DNA of 44,353 bases from SIG565 sp045601525 (GCA_045601525.1 JAZRZR010000010.1:1-44353); one strand, 5' to 3'. Numbered from the stretch's first letter, positions 31,610-39,728 are shown. Notes: a model not told the origin generated them from the sequence alone. Program-made: numbers and translations.

Positions 31610-32164
31610 ATGAAAGAATTATCCTTAAATATTTTAGATATTACCGAAAACTCTCTAAAAGCCGGTTCGTCATTTACCGAAATCAAGGTAAGAGAAAAGG
31701 GAAACGCCCTCGAAATACAAATTACCGATAACGGAAAGGGTATGACCCGTGAAATACTCGAAAGCGTAACAAACCCGTTTTACACAACCCGCACGACGAG
31801 AAGTGTAGGCCTTGGGATTCCGCTTTTGAAGCTCCAAGCAGAGCAAGCGGGAGGAGAGCTTTCGATAAAATCACGGCACATTGATGAATTCCCCGATTCG
31901 CACGGTACGATAGTTAGGGCCACCTTTGATAAATCAAATATCGACTGTACGCCTCTTGGCGATGTGGTTGAAACAATACGAACTTTAATTCAGGGACATC
32001 CCGATTCAGATTTCCTCTTTGAACACATAATCGAGGAGGGGCGAGTGAGTCTTGATACAAGGCAGCTGCGTGAGATATTGGGTGAGGTCCCGCTAAACAG
32101 TTATGAGGTTATAAAATGGATTGAGGAGTATTTAAGAGAACAGTATTCCGAGATTTACAAATAA
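31610..32164 (+). CDS. Kinase-less HATPase protein 2 (HydD-like position)
   Basis: A 184-residue GHKL-ATPase protein. The N box is LDITENSLKAG, the G1 box DNGKGM, the F box NPFYTT and the G2-like box SVGLGIPLLK. It therefore resembles the histidine-kinase catalytic domain more than RsbW, but there is no DHp helix pair or sensor domain. The C-terminal about 60 residues (HIIEEGRVSLDTRQLREILG) are of unknown type. It is the last accessory gene before the HndB-like and HydB genes. A hydrogenase-linked signalling role is inferred from position. Confidence 0.8.
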   Translation: MKELSLNILDITENSLKAGSSFTEIKVREKGNALEIQITDNGKGMTREILESVTNPFYTTRTTRSVGLGIPLLKLQAEQAGGELSIKSRHIDEFPDSHGTIVRATFDKSNIDCTPLGDVVETIRTLIQGHPDSDFLFEHIIEEGRVSLDTRQLREILGEVPLNSYEVIKWIEEYLREQYSEIYK

Positions 32165-32193
32165 ACAAATATATACTTGAAAGGGTGCTTAAA

Positions 32194-32565
32194 ATGAAAT
32201 CGTTGGCTGAATTGCAAGCAATCAGAGACAAAATGCGTGATAAGGTTATTATCCGCGAGGGCGGTGCCGAAAAGCGCGTAGTGGTTGGTATGGCTACTTG
32301 CGGTATTGCGGCAGGCGCAAGACCTGTTCTCAACACCATAGTTGAGCAGGTGAACGAGCAGGGTCTTATGAACAGTGTTACTGTTACGCAGACAGGCTGT
32401 ATCGGTATTTGTCAGTACGAACCCGTCGTTGAGGTTTATGAGGCTGACAAGGAAAAGGTTACCTATGTTAAGGTTGATGCCGACAAGGCAAAACGCATTG
32501 TTGAGGAACATCTTAAAGGCGGCAAGGTTATAAATGAATACACCATCGCTGCTTATCAGAAATAG
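32194..32565 (+). CDS. HndB-like ferredoxin-fold subunit
   Basis: A 123-residue thioredoxin-like [2Fe-2S] ferredoxin of the HndB type, an accessory subunit of NAD(P)-linked [FeFe]-hydrogenases. It starts MKSLAELQAIRDKM. VVVGMATCGIAAGARPVL and QTGCIGICQYEPVVEV are the typical segments. Only three Cys are present (C36, C69, C73), one short of the usual four-Cys ligand set. ATG 32194 has AAAGGGTG upstream; an in-frame GTG nine bases earlier overlaps that site. It lies 15 bases before hydB. Confidence 0.85.
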   Translation: MKSLAELQAIRDKMRDKVIIREGGAEKRVVVGMATCGIAAGARPVLNTIVEQVNEQGLMNSVTVTQTGCIGICQYEPVVEVYEADKEKVTYVKVDADKAKRIVEEHLKGGKVINEYTIAAYQK

Positions 32566-32580
32566 TAGGAGGTATAATTT

Positions 32581-34404
32581 ATGATTCGTGCACATGTATT
32601 GATTTGTGGCGGTACAGGTTGTACTTCTTCGGGCAGTGTTAGTATTCAAGAGGCTTTTACAAAAAGCATTGAAGAAGCAGGTCTTGCTGAAGAAGTAAAA
32701 TTGGTACAAACCGGTTGCTTTGGTCTTTGTGCTTTAGGCCCGGTTGTTATCGTTTATCCCGACGGTACTTTTTATAGCCGTGTTGAGGTGGACGATGTTA
32801 AGGAAATTGTTAACGAACACCTTTTGAAGGGCCGTCCTGTTGAGAGACTTATCTACAGTGATACAGGCAGCGATGAAAAGGTAGAGGATATCAAAAATAT
32901 TGCTTTAAGTGATACAATTTTCTACAAATCGCAAAACCGTGTAGTTTTAAGAAACTGCGGTGTTATTAACCCTGAAAGTATTGATGAATATATCGCTATG
33001 GACGGTTACGCAGCGCTCGGTAAGGTTCTTACCGAAATGACACCGGAAGATGTTATTAAGTGCGTTACCGATTCTGGTCTTCGCGGTCGTGGCGGCGGTG
33101 GCTTCCCCACAGGTAGAAAGTGGGCTCTTACCGCTCCTAACCAGGCTCCGCAAAAGTATGTCGTATGTAATGCCGATGAAGGCGACCCCGGTGCATTTAT
33201 GGACCGTTCGGTGCTTGAGGGTGACCCCCACTGTATAATCGAGGCTATGGCTATTGCAGGTTATGCTATCGGCGCTACTCAAGGTTATGTATATGTTCGT
33301 GCCGAGTATCCTATTGCTGTTGCAAGACTTCAGATTGCTATCGACCAAGCAAGAGAGTACGGTCTTCTCGGTAAAAACATTTTCGGCAGCGGCTTTGATT
33401 TTGATTTGCATATCCGTCTCGGCGCAGGCGCATTCGTTTGCGGTGAGGAAACTGCTCTTATGACCTCTATTGAGGGTAACCGCGGTGAGCCTCGTCCCCG
33501 TCCTCCGTATCCGGCTGTTAAGGGACTTTACAACTCACCTACAGTTGAAAATAACGTTGAAACCTTTGCTAACATTCCTCAGATTATCCTTCGTGGTGCT
33601 GATTGGTTTGCTTCAATGGGTACCGAGAAATCAAAGGGTACAAAGGTATTCGCTTTGGGCGGTAAAATCAACAACACAGGTCTTGTTGAGATTGCTATGG
33701 GTACTACACTTCGCCACATCATTGATGATATCGGCGGCGGCATTCCTAACGGCAAGAAGTTTAAGGCAGCTCAAACAGGTGGTCCTTCGGGCGGTTGTAT
33801 CCCTGCGTCTCTTATTGATACACCCGTTGATTACGATAACCTCACTGCTATCGGTTGTATGATGGGTTCAGGCGGTCTTATCGTTATGGATGAGGACAAC
33901 TGTATGGTTGATATGGCTAAGTTTTTCCTCGAGTTTACTGTTGAGGAATCTTGCGGTAAATGTACACCTTGCCGTGTAGGCACAAGACGCTTGCTTGAAT
34001 TGCTTGATAAGATTACTTCGGGCAAGGGTACACTTGAGGATATTGATAGAATCGAAGAACTCAGCAACTACATCAAGGCTAACTCACTTTGTGGCCTTGG
34101 TCAGACTGCACCTAACCCCGTTCTTGCAACACTCAACTTCTTTAGAGATGAGTATATTGCACACGTTGTTGATAAGAAGTGTCCCGCAGGCGTATGTAAA
34201 GACCTTCTTACCTTTACAATTGATAAAGAAAAGTGTATCGGTTGCGGTATGTGTGCAAGAAACTGCCCCGCTGATGCAATTTCTAAGACTGATTATATTG
34301 CCGCTGGTCATAAATTGCCCTCTTATGCTATCGATGCTAACAAGTGCGTTAAGTGCGGTGCTTGTATTGGTAGCTGTAAGTTCAAGGCAATCAGCAAACA
34401 GTAA
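32581..34404 (+). CDS. hydB: Hydrogenase subunit HydB (NuoF-like flavoprotein)
   Basis: A 607-residue diaphorase subunit that takes electrons from NADH. The N-terminal thioredoxin-like [2Fe-2S] domain has CGGTGC and TGCFGLC. The NuoF core has the FMN/NADH motifs GRGGGGFPTGRKW and NADEGDPGAFMDR, plus GAGAFVCGEETAL. The [4Fe-4S] N3-type site is ESCGKCTPCRVGT with a distal Cys in SLCGLG. Two C-terminal [4Fe-4S] motifs, CIGCGMCARNCP and CVKCGACIGSCK, are the extension that marks bifurcating HydB/HndC. An AGGAGG ribosome site precedes the ATG. Confidence 0.96.
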   Translation: MIRAHVLICGGTGCTSSGSVSIQEAFTKSIEEAGLAEEVKLVQTGCFGLCALGPVVIVYPDGTFYSRVEVDDVKEIVNEHLLKGRPVERLIYSDTGSDEKVEDIKNIALSDTIFYKSQNRVVLRNCGVINPESIDEYIAMDGYAALGKVLTEMTPEDVIKCVTDSGLRGRGGGGFPTGRKWALTAPNQAPQKYVVCNADEGDPGAFMDRSVLEGDPHCIIEAMAIAGYAIGATQGYVYVRAEYPIAVARLQIAIDQAREYGLLGKNIFGSGFDFDLHIRLGAGAFVCGEETALMTSIEGNRGEPRPRPPYPAVKGLYNSPTVENNVETFANIPQIILRGADWFASMGTEKSKGTKVFALGGKINNTGLVEIAMGTTLRHIIDDIGGGIPNGKKFKAAQTGGPSGGCIPASLIDTPVDYDNLTAIGCMMGSGGLIVMDEDNCMVDMAKFFLEFTVEESCGKCTPCRVGTRRLLELLDKITSGKGTLEDIDRIEELSNYIKANSLCGLGQTAPNPVLATLNFFRDEYIAHVVDKKCPAGVCKDLLTFTIDKEKCIGCGMCARNCPADAISKTDYIAAGHKLPSYAIDANKCVKCGACIGSCKFKAISKQ

Positions 34405-34422
34405 GAAAGGAGCCTTATAATA

Positions 34423-36162
34423 ATGGAAATGGTAAATTTGAAAATTAATGGTATTGCTGTAAGCGTACCGAAGGGCTCCACTATTTTGGAGGCAGCCCGT
34501 AAAGCAGGCGTAGAAATTCCTACACTTTGCTTTATGAAGGATAAAAACGAAATCGGCGCTTGCCGTATTTGTGTTGTTGAAGCAACAGGTGCACGCGGTC
34601 TTGTAACTGCTTGTGTTTATCCCGTAGCCGAGGGTATGGAGGTTCAAACCAACACCGCTAAGGTTCAAAAGGCACGCAAAACAACACTTGAGCTTATCCT
34701 TTCTACACACGAAAAGAAATGTCTTTCTTGTGTTCGTTCTACAAACTGCGAGCTTCAAAAGCTTTGCCGTGAATATGGCGTAGATGAGGATGCTTTTGCA
34801 GGCTCCAAGCCCCATTATGAGCTTGACACATCAACACCTCACCTAGTAAGAGATAATAATAAATGTATTCTTTGCCGTCGCTGTGTTGCCGCTTGTCAAG
34901 AGCAGTATGTTGCAGTTATCGGTGCGAATGATAGAGGTATGGATACCAATATCGGTTCTGCTTTCCGCTTGCCCTTGGGTGAGACCTCTTGTATTTCTTG
35001 CGGTCAGTGTACCGCAGTTTGCCCCACAGGCGCATTGGTTGAGAAGGATGACACAGCTGCTGTTTGGGAAGCTCTTGCTGACCCCACTAAGCACGTTGTA
35101 GTTCAAACCGCACCCTCAGTTCGTGCAACACTTGGCGAGTGCTTTGATATGCCTATCGGCACAAACGTTGAGGGCAAAATGGTTGCCGCTCTTCGTCGCC
35201 TTGGCTTCGATAAGGTGTTTGATACCGATTTCGCTGCCGACCTTACAATCGTTGAGGAAGCAAACGAGTTGGTTGAGCGCATTAAAAACGGCGGCGTATT
35301 ACCTATGATTACATCTTGCTCACCTGGTTGGGTTAAGTTCTGCGAGTATTATTATCCTGATTTAATCAACCACCTTTCAAGCTGCAAGTCACCTCAGCAA
35401 ATGGCAGGCGCAGTTATTAAGACCTACTATGCCGAGAAGATGGGCATCGACCCCAAGGATATCGTTTCTGTATCGGTAATGCCTTGTACAGCTAAAAAGT
35501 TTGAGATTGGCCGTGATGACCAAAGCGCAGCAGGTGTACCTGATGTTGATATTGCTCTTACTACAAGAGAACTTGCCCGTATGATTGACCGTGCAGGCAT
35601 TAAGTTTACAGCACTTGAGGATGAGAAGTTTGATGACCCGCTTGGCGAGTCAACAGGCGCCAGCGTTATTTTTGGTGCAACAGGCGGCGTTATGGAAGCT
35701 GCAGTTCGTACTGCAAACGCTTGGCTTAACGGTGCTAATGAGGCAATCGACCTTCACGCAGTTCGTGGCACAATGGGTATTAAGGAAGCAACCGTTAATG
35801 TTGGCGGTCAAGAGCTCAAGCTTTGCGTAGCTTCGGGCGCAGGTGCGGCTAAGGTTGTTATGGATTCACTTAAAGCAGGCAATCCTAAGGGTTGGGGCTT
35901 TATCGAAATCATGGGTTGCCCAGGCGGCTGTGTAAACGGCGGCGGTCAGCCGATACAACCTCAGTATGTAAGAGATACAGTTGACCTTAAGGCTGTTCGT
36001 GCAAAGGCACTTTACGACCAGGATGCTGCTATGCCGCTTCGTATGTCACACGAATCACCCGTTGTTAAGAAACTTTACAGCGAGTGGTACGATGGTTTTG
36101 GTGGCCACAAGGCTCACCACGACCTCCATACAAGCTATGTAGCTCGTAAAATCTATAAGTAA
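34423..36162 (+). CDS. hydA: Catalytic [FeFe]-hydrogenase subunit HydA
   Basis: A 579-residue catalytic subunit reducing protons with electrons from NADH and reduced ferredoxin through HydB/HydC. In order: an N-terminal [2Fe-2S] domain (C36, C47, C50, C64), a His-ligated [4Fe-4S] site (HEKKCLSCVRSTNC, from H96), and two [4Fe-4S] motifs (CILCRRCVAAC; CISCGQCTAVCP). The H-cluster motifs are TSCSPGW (297-303), MPCTAKKFE (C355) and IMGCPGGCVNGGGQP (C499, C503). L1 reads TSCS where the textbook motif is TSCC; I recall this variant in trimeric clostridial enzymes. The start ATG follows AAAGGAG. It is the last gene of the operon. Confidence 0.96.
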   Translation: MEMVNLKINGIAVSVPKGSTILEAARKAGVEIPTLCFMKDKNEIGACRICVVEATGARGLVTACVYPVAEGMEVQTNTAKVQKARKTTLELILSTHEKKCLSCVRSTNCELQKLCREYGVDEDAFAGSKPHYELDTSTPHLVRDNNKCILCRRCVAACQEQYVAVIGANDRGMDTNIGSAFRLPLGETSCISCGQCTAVCPTGALVEKDDTAAVWEALADPTKHVVVQTAPSVRATLGECFDMPIGTNVEGKMVAALRRLGFDKVFDTDFAADLTIVEEANELVERIKNGGVLPMITSCSPGWVKFCEYYYPDLINHLSSCKSPQQMAGAVIKTYYAEKMGIDPKDIVSVSVMPCTAKKFEIGRDDQSAAGVPDVDIALTTRELARMIDRAGIKFTALEDEKFDDPLGESTGASVIFGATGGVMEAAVRTANAWLNGANEAIDLHAVRGTMGIKEATVNVGGQELKLCVASGAGAAKVVMDSLKAGNPKGWGFIEIMGCPGGCVNGGGQPIQPQYVRDTVDLKAVRAKALYDQDAAMPLRMSHESPVVKKLYSEWYDGFGGHKAHHDLHTSYVARKIYK

Positions 36163-36164
36163 TT

Positions 36165-36197
36165 AAAAATGCCTCTCCGTTTGGAGAGGCATTTTTG
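36165..36197 (+). terminator. Terminator of the hydrogenase operon
   Basis: GCCTCTCC / GGAGAGGC extended by A/T pairs, with a GTTT loop and a T run, directly after hydA. Confidence 0.92.
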
Positions 36198-36249
36198 CTT
36201 TATAATACAAATAAATATATAGGGAAATGTTCATGATGTTTGAAAAAGG

Positions 36250-36278
36250 TTGAAAAATGTCGAGAATAATGTTATAAT
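36250..36278 (+). promoter_or_regulatory. Promoter of the E2-like gene
   Basis: TTGAAA (36250-36255), a 17-bp spacer and TATAAT (36273-36278), 28 bases before the ATG. Confidence 0.8.
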
Positions 36279-36306
36279 AACTTATAATTTGTTTAGGGGT
36301 GTTATT

Positions 36307-37176
36307 ATGCGTGCAGACGGTGTTAGACTTAGAAATATCGACCCGATGTATAATGTTGCGGCTCATATTATGGATAAAAGATATGATGCTATGAATATGA
36401 TTGAGTTGGATATCCCTGTTGAGCCAATTCAAAAATATATTAATGCAAAACGTAAAGAGGGTATAAGCATTTCCCATATGGCAGTTATCATTGCAGCCTA
36501 TTTGCGTACAGTAGCAGAATTTCCTGAGCTTAACCGATTTATAGTTAATAAAAAAATGTATGCCCGCAATGAGATTGCGGTTGGTATGGTGGTGCTAAAA
36601 TCAGGTCAGGGCAGTCACGGCACAATGTCTAAAATGTATCTTGATTATGAGAATACCATTTTCGATGTCAATAATATTATCAACGATTATGTTGAGGCAA
36701 ACCGTTATCAACCCGATAACAACAAAACCGAAAAGTTGATTAAGGTTTTGCTTAGCCTTCCGGGTTTACTTAATATAGGTGTTAAAATTTTCAAATTTAT
36801 GGATAAATACGGACTTTTACCGAAGTCGATAATTGACGCAAGTCCTTTCCATACAAGTTTGCTTATTTCAAATTTGGCTTCAATTCGCACAAACCATATT
36901 TTCCACCATGTATATGAGTTTGGTACAACAGGTGTGGGTATTACTATGGGTAATTCCCGCGAGGTTGCAAAGAGGGTAGGCGGCGAAATAGTTTTTGAAA
37001 AGTGCATCCCCTTGGGTGTTGTTATGGATGAGCGTATTTGTTCGGGTAGTTATTTTGCTGTTGCTTTCCGAAAGATGAAAAAATATCTTGAGGACCCCTC
37101 TCTTTTGGAGGCACGCCCCGAAAAAATCAACCCTGAAACCCCTCAAAAGAAAAAAAGCAAATATGCAGTAAACTAA
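36307..37176 (+). CDS. E2/CAT-fold acyltransferase-like protein without catalytic residues
   Basis: A 289-residue protein resembling the catalytic domain of 2-oxoacid dehydrogenase E2 / chloramphenicol acetyltransferase. Fold-typical parts include SISHMAVIIAAYLRTVAEFP, NEIAVGMVVLKSGQG and the late SREVAKRVGGEIVFEKCIPL. There is no lipoyl or E1/E3-binding domain and no other pyruvate dehydrogenase gene nearby. The E2 active-site motif DHRxxDG reads DERICSG (241-247), so the catalytic His and Asp are replaced. ATG 36307 follows AGGGGTG; the in-frame upstream start lies in the promoter. Function unknown; a non-catalytic or repurposed binding role is inferred. Confidence 0.78.
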   Translation: MRADGVRLRNIDPMYNVAAHIMDKRYDAMNMIELDIPVEPIQKYINAKRKEGISISHMAVIIAAYLRTVAEFPELNRFIVNKKMYARNEIAVGMVVLKSGQGSHGTMSKMYLDYENTIFDVNNIINDYVEANRYQPDNNKTEKLIKVLLSLPGLLNIGVKIFKFMDKYGLLPKSIIDASPFHTSLLISNLASIRTNHIFHHVYEFGTTGVGITMGNSREVAKRVGGEIVFEKCIPLGVVMDERICSGSYFAVAFRKMKKYLEDPSLLEARPEKINPETPQKKKSKYAVN

Positions 37177-37185
37177 TTCATTAAA

Positions 37186-37218
37186 AATGCCGCTAAGACT
37201 TGATTTTAGCGGCGTTTT
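37186..37218 (+). terminator. Terminator of the E2-like gene
   Basis: GCCGCTAA (37189-37196) / TTAGCGGC (37206-37213) with a T run. The -35 of the fba promoter lies in its loop. Confidence 0.85.
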
Positions 37219-37228
37219 ATTATACAAT
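37200..37228 (+). promoter_or_regulatory. Promoter of fba nested in the upstream terminator
   Basis: TTGATT (37200-37205), a 17-bp spacer and TACAAT (37223-37228), 30 bases before the fba ATG. Confidence 0.7.
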
Positions 37229-37257
37229 ATAAGTAGTAAAATTTAGGAGGCAAAAAA

Positions 37258-38121
37258 ATGTTAGTATCGGCAAAAGAAATGCTCACAAAGGCAAAGGCAG
37301 GCAAATATGCAGTTGGCCAGTTCAATATCAACAACCTTGAGTGGACAAAGGCAATTTTGCTCACAGCGCAGGAACTTAATTCACCGGTTATTCTTGGTGT
37401 TTCTGAGGGCGCAGGTAAATATATGTGCGGCTATAAGACTATTGTAGGTATGGTAAACGGCATGATTGATGAGCTTGGCATTACAGTTCCCGTCGCTCTT
37501 CATCTTGACCATGGTTCATACGAGCACGCAAAGAAGTGTATTGGGGCCGGCTTCTCATCTGTAATGTTTGACGGTTCTCATTATCCGATTGAAGAAAATA
37601 TTGAAAAAACCAAGGAATTGGTTGGAATTTGTGAAAACCTTAACATTTCGTTGGAGGCCGAGGTTGGCTCTATCGGTGGTGAGGAAGACGGCGTTGTAGG
37701 TGCCGGCGAATGTGCAGACCCCAACGAGTGCAAAATGATTGCTGATTTGGGCGTTACAATGTTAGCGGCAGGTATTGGTAATATCCACGGTAAATATCCT
37801 GCAAACTGGGCAGGTCTTAGCTTTGAGACTCTTGACGCTATCCAACAGCTCACAGGCGATATGCCTTTGGTGCTTCACGGTGGTACAGGTATCCCGGCAG
37901 ATATGATTCAAAAGGCTATTTCTTTGGGCGTATCAAAAATCAATGTAAACACCGAGTGCCAGTTGTCCTTTGCTGATGCTACAAGAAAATATATTGAGGC
38001 AGGTAAGGACCTTGAGGGCAAAGGCTTTGACCCGAGAAAATTGCTTGCACCCGGCGTTGAGGCTATTAAGGCTACCGTTAAGGAAAAGATGGAACTTTTC
38101 GGTTCGGTAGGCAAGGCTTAA
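37258..38121 (+). CDS. fba: Class II fructose-bisphosphate aldolase
   Basis: Cleaves fructose-1,6-bisphosphate to dihydroxyacetone phosphate and glyceraldehyde-3-phosphate in glycolysis, zinc-dependent. The 287-residue length is usual for the short Gram-positive class. Motifs: AVGQFNINNLEW near 20, LHLDHGSYEHAKKCI (about 81-95) with the catalytic Asp and zinc His, SVMFDGSHYP, IGGEEDGV, GNIHGKYP with a zinc His, and LHGGTGIP with the third zinc His followed by KINVNTE. An AGGAGG ribosome site precedes the ATG. It is monocistronic with its own promoter and terminator. Confidence 0.96.
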   Translation: MLVSAKEMLTKAKAGKYAVGQFNINNLEWTKAILLTAQELNSPVILGVSEGAGKYMCGYKTIVGMVNGMIDELGITVPVALHLDHGSYEHAKKCIGAGFSSVMFDGSHYPIEENIEKTKELVGICENLNISLEAEVGSIGGEEDGVVGAGECADPNECKMIADLGVTMLAAGIGNIHGKYPANWAGLSFETLDAIQQLTGDMPLVLHGGTGIPADMIQKAISLGVSKINVNTECQLSFADATRKYIEAGKDLEGKGFDPRKLLAPGVEAIKATVKEKMELFGSVGKA

Positions 38122-38131
38122 TTTTAATAAT

Positions 38132-38160
38132 AAAAAACACCGCTTCGGCGGTGTTTTTTT
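38132..38160 (+). terminator. UUCG-loop terminator, bidirectional for fba and dinB
   Basis: AAAAAACACCGC / GCGGTGTTTTTT closed by a TTCG tetraloop. The dinB stop codon on the minus strand touches its right end. Confidence 0.92.
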
Positions 38161-39337
38161 ATTTTACGGTGCGGGCTCGTTTTATGCTGTCCTCACCGAA
38201 TTTTTTTCTTATAGAGTGTATGCTGTCCTCTATTTTTTCACTTTTTTCGGTTTCTTCAATATCGGAAAAGAAATTTTGTTGCACCGCTGATAAATTATCC
38301 TTTAGGCTGATGGCACGAAGCCCAATACTTCTAAGGGGTAAAGCCCAATCATAATTTTGCTTAAAAATATCGAGGGCTGCACGGGCGATGTTTAGACTGA
38401 TATCGGTGGGAGTATCTAAGGCGTGGCTTATCTCCCTTGTGTGAAGGGCAGTATCCCTTATATGCACCTGCACACCGCCGGCAAAGAGGGAATAACGGCG
38501 CAAGCGAGAAGAAACATCTTCTGCAAGGGTTATAAAGGTTTGCCAAACCTCATCGGTGGTGGTAAAATCGTGGGAAAGGGTAACGCTTCGGCCGATGCTT
38601 TTTGGCTTTTGCGTGTCCTTAATATCCTTTACCGGTGAGTTGTCCTCACCTAATGCCGAGCGCCTTAAATCAGCGCCATTTTTACCAAAAAGGCGAACGA
38701 GCATATCCTCTTCGCAGTTTGCAATATCGCCTATTGTGAAAATTCCGCTCGAGTTTAATTTTTGCACGGTTTTTCCGCCTACAAATAAAAGGTCGCCCAC
38801 GGGCAACGGCCATACCTTATCTCTAAAATTTTCGGGGGAGATAACCGTTATGCCGTCAGGCTTTTTCATATCGCTGCCAAGTTTGGCAAAAACCTTATTA
38901 AAACTGACACCAACCGAAACTGTAATACCAAGTTCAGCCTTGATTTCTTCGCGTATTCTATTGGCAATATCTTCGCCCGAGCCGAAAAGCAGGGTACTGC
39001 CCGTAACATCAAGCCAACACTCATCTATTCCAAACGGTTCAAGCTTATCGGTATAACGCAAATAGATTTCCTGTGCTTTTTTTGAAAACTCCTCATATTT
39101 ATCATAAATAGGGGGCAAGATTATTAAATCGGGGCATTTAGACTTTGCTTCCCATATTGCTTCGGCCGTTTTAACACCAAAAGATTTAGCAATTTCGTTC
39201 TTTGCAAGCACAATGCCGTGGCGTTGCTCTTTATCACCGCAAACGGCAACGGGGGAATTATAAAGGGTTTGGTTATAAAGCAAGGAAACCGAAGCAAAGA
39301 AATTATTAAGGTCGCAATGCAGTATTATCCTTTCCAA
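38159..39337 (-). CDS. dinB: Y-family DNA polymerase (Pol IV / DinB-like)
   Basis: A 392-residue error-prone translesion polymerase. The first catalytic Asp is in HCDLNNFFASV (D9), the second acidic pair in FGIDECWLDVTG near 103-114, and GVSFNKVFAKLGSDMKKPDG is a Y-family signature near 143-162. The C-terminal part has no obvious sliding-clamp peptide that I can place securely. The start is TTG with a GGAGGTGGGA ribosome site. An SOS box overlaps the predicted transcription start, so LexA control and induction by DNA damage are likely. It converges on fba. Confidence 0.92.
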   Translation of the reverse strand: MERIILHCDLNNFFASVSLLYNQTLYNSPVAVCGDKEQRHGIVLAKNEIAKSFGVKTAEAIWEAKSKCPDLIILPPIYDKYEEFSKKAQEIYLRYTDKLEPFGIDECWLDVTGSTLLFGSGEDIANRIREEIKAELGITVSVGVSFNKVFAKLGSDMKKPDGITVISPENFRDKVWPLPVGDLLFVGGKTVQKLNSSGIFTIGDIANCEEDMLVRLFGKNGADLRRSALGEDNSPVKDIKDTQKPKSIGRSVTLSHDFTTTDEVWQTFITLAEDVSSRLRRYSLFAGGVQVHIRDTALHTREISHALDTPTDISLNIARAALDIFKQNYDWALPLRSIGLRAISLKDNLSAVQQNFFSDIEETEKSEKIEDSIHSIRKKFGEDSIKRARTVK

Positions 39338-39354
39338 ATTCCCACCTCCAAATT

Positions 39355-39366
39355 GAACATTTGTTC
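39355..39366. promoter_or_regulatory. LexA (SOS) box of dinB
   Basis: GAACATTTGTTC is a perfect GAAC-N4-GTTC Gram-positive LexA box, 18 bases from the start codon and a few bases after the -10. Bound LexA would cover the transcription start. Confidence 0.85.
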
Positions 39367-39372
39367 TATAAC

Positions 39373-39401
39373 ATTATATAATATAAACCCCTTTTTGTAA
39401 A
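39373..39401 (-). promoter_or_regulatory. Promoter of dinB
   Basis: On the minus strand TTTACA (39401-39396), a 17-bp spacer and TATAAT (39378-39373). Confidence 0.8.
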
Positions 39402-39413
39402 GAGGAAAAAATA

Positions 39414-39728
39414 TCATATATTAACTAATTCAATGGCCTTTATAAAAAGCCTTTCGGTGTGTCGTTTGCTGAAATTAAGCGTAAGTGCAGTTTCCTCAAG
39501 CGATTTACCGCAAAGATATTTTTGACAAAGGACCTCACTTAAAACACCGCCATCAATATTTTCAATTGCAAGTTCTATTCGTTCCCTTAAAGCCTCGGCG
39601 GCATTTATTTGTGATATGTAGCGTTCTTTTCGAGAAGGATTTTCTTTTATAAGGTAATTAAGACGATTTATTTTCACTTGTTGTAGTAGATATAAATCTA
39701 AAAATTCTTTTTTCTCATTTGTGCTCAT
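39414..39728 (-). CDS. Phage-type sigma-70 region-4-like protein (DUF1492-like)
   Basis: A 104-residue protein with a coiled N-terminal half (EFLDLYLLQQVKINRLNYLI, then INAAEALRERIELAIENI). A C-terminal helix-turn-helix resembles sigma region 4 (VLCQKYLCGKSLEETALTLN, FSKRHTERLFIKAIELV). Such proteins are common late-gene or packaging activators in clostridial phages and conjugative elements. ATG 39728 with GGAG nine bases upstream is favoured over a longer in-frame start. It overlaps the end of the zinc-ribbon gene by 14 bases, suggesting coupling. Confidence 0.7.
   Translation of the reverse strand: MSTNEKKEFLDLYLLQQVKINRLNYLIKENPSRKERYISQINAAEALRERIELAIENIDGGVLSEVLCQKYLCGKSLEETALTLNFSKRHTERLFIKAIELVNI

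Noticed and set aside
32947..33411. 154-codon frame antisense to hydB
   Set aside because: Shadow of the strongly conserved NuoF core; no promoter or ribosome site.
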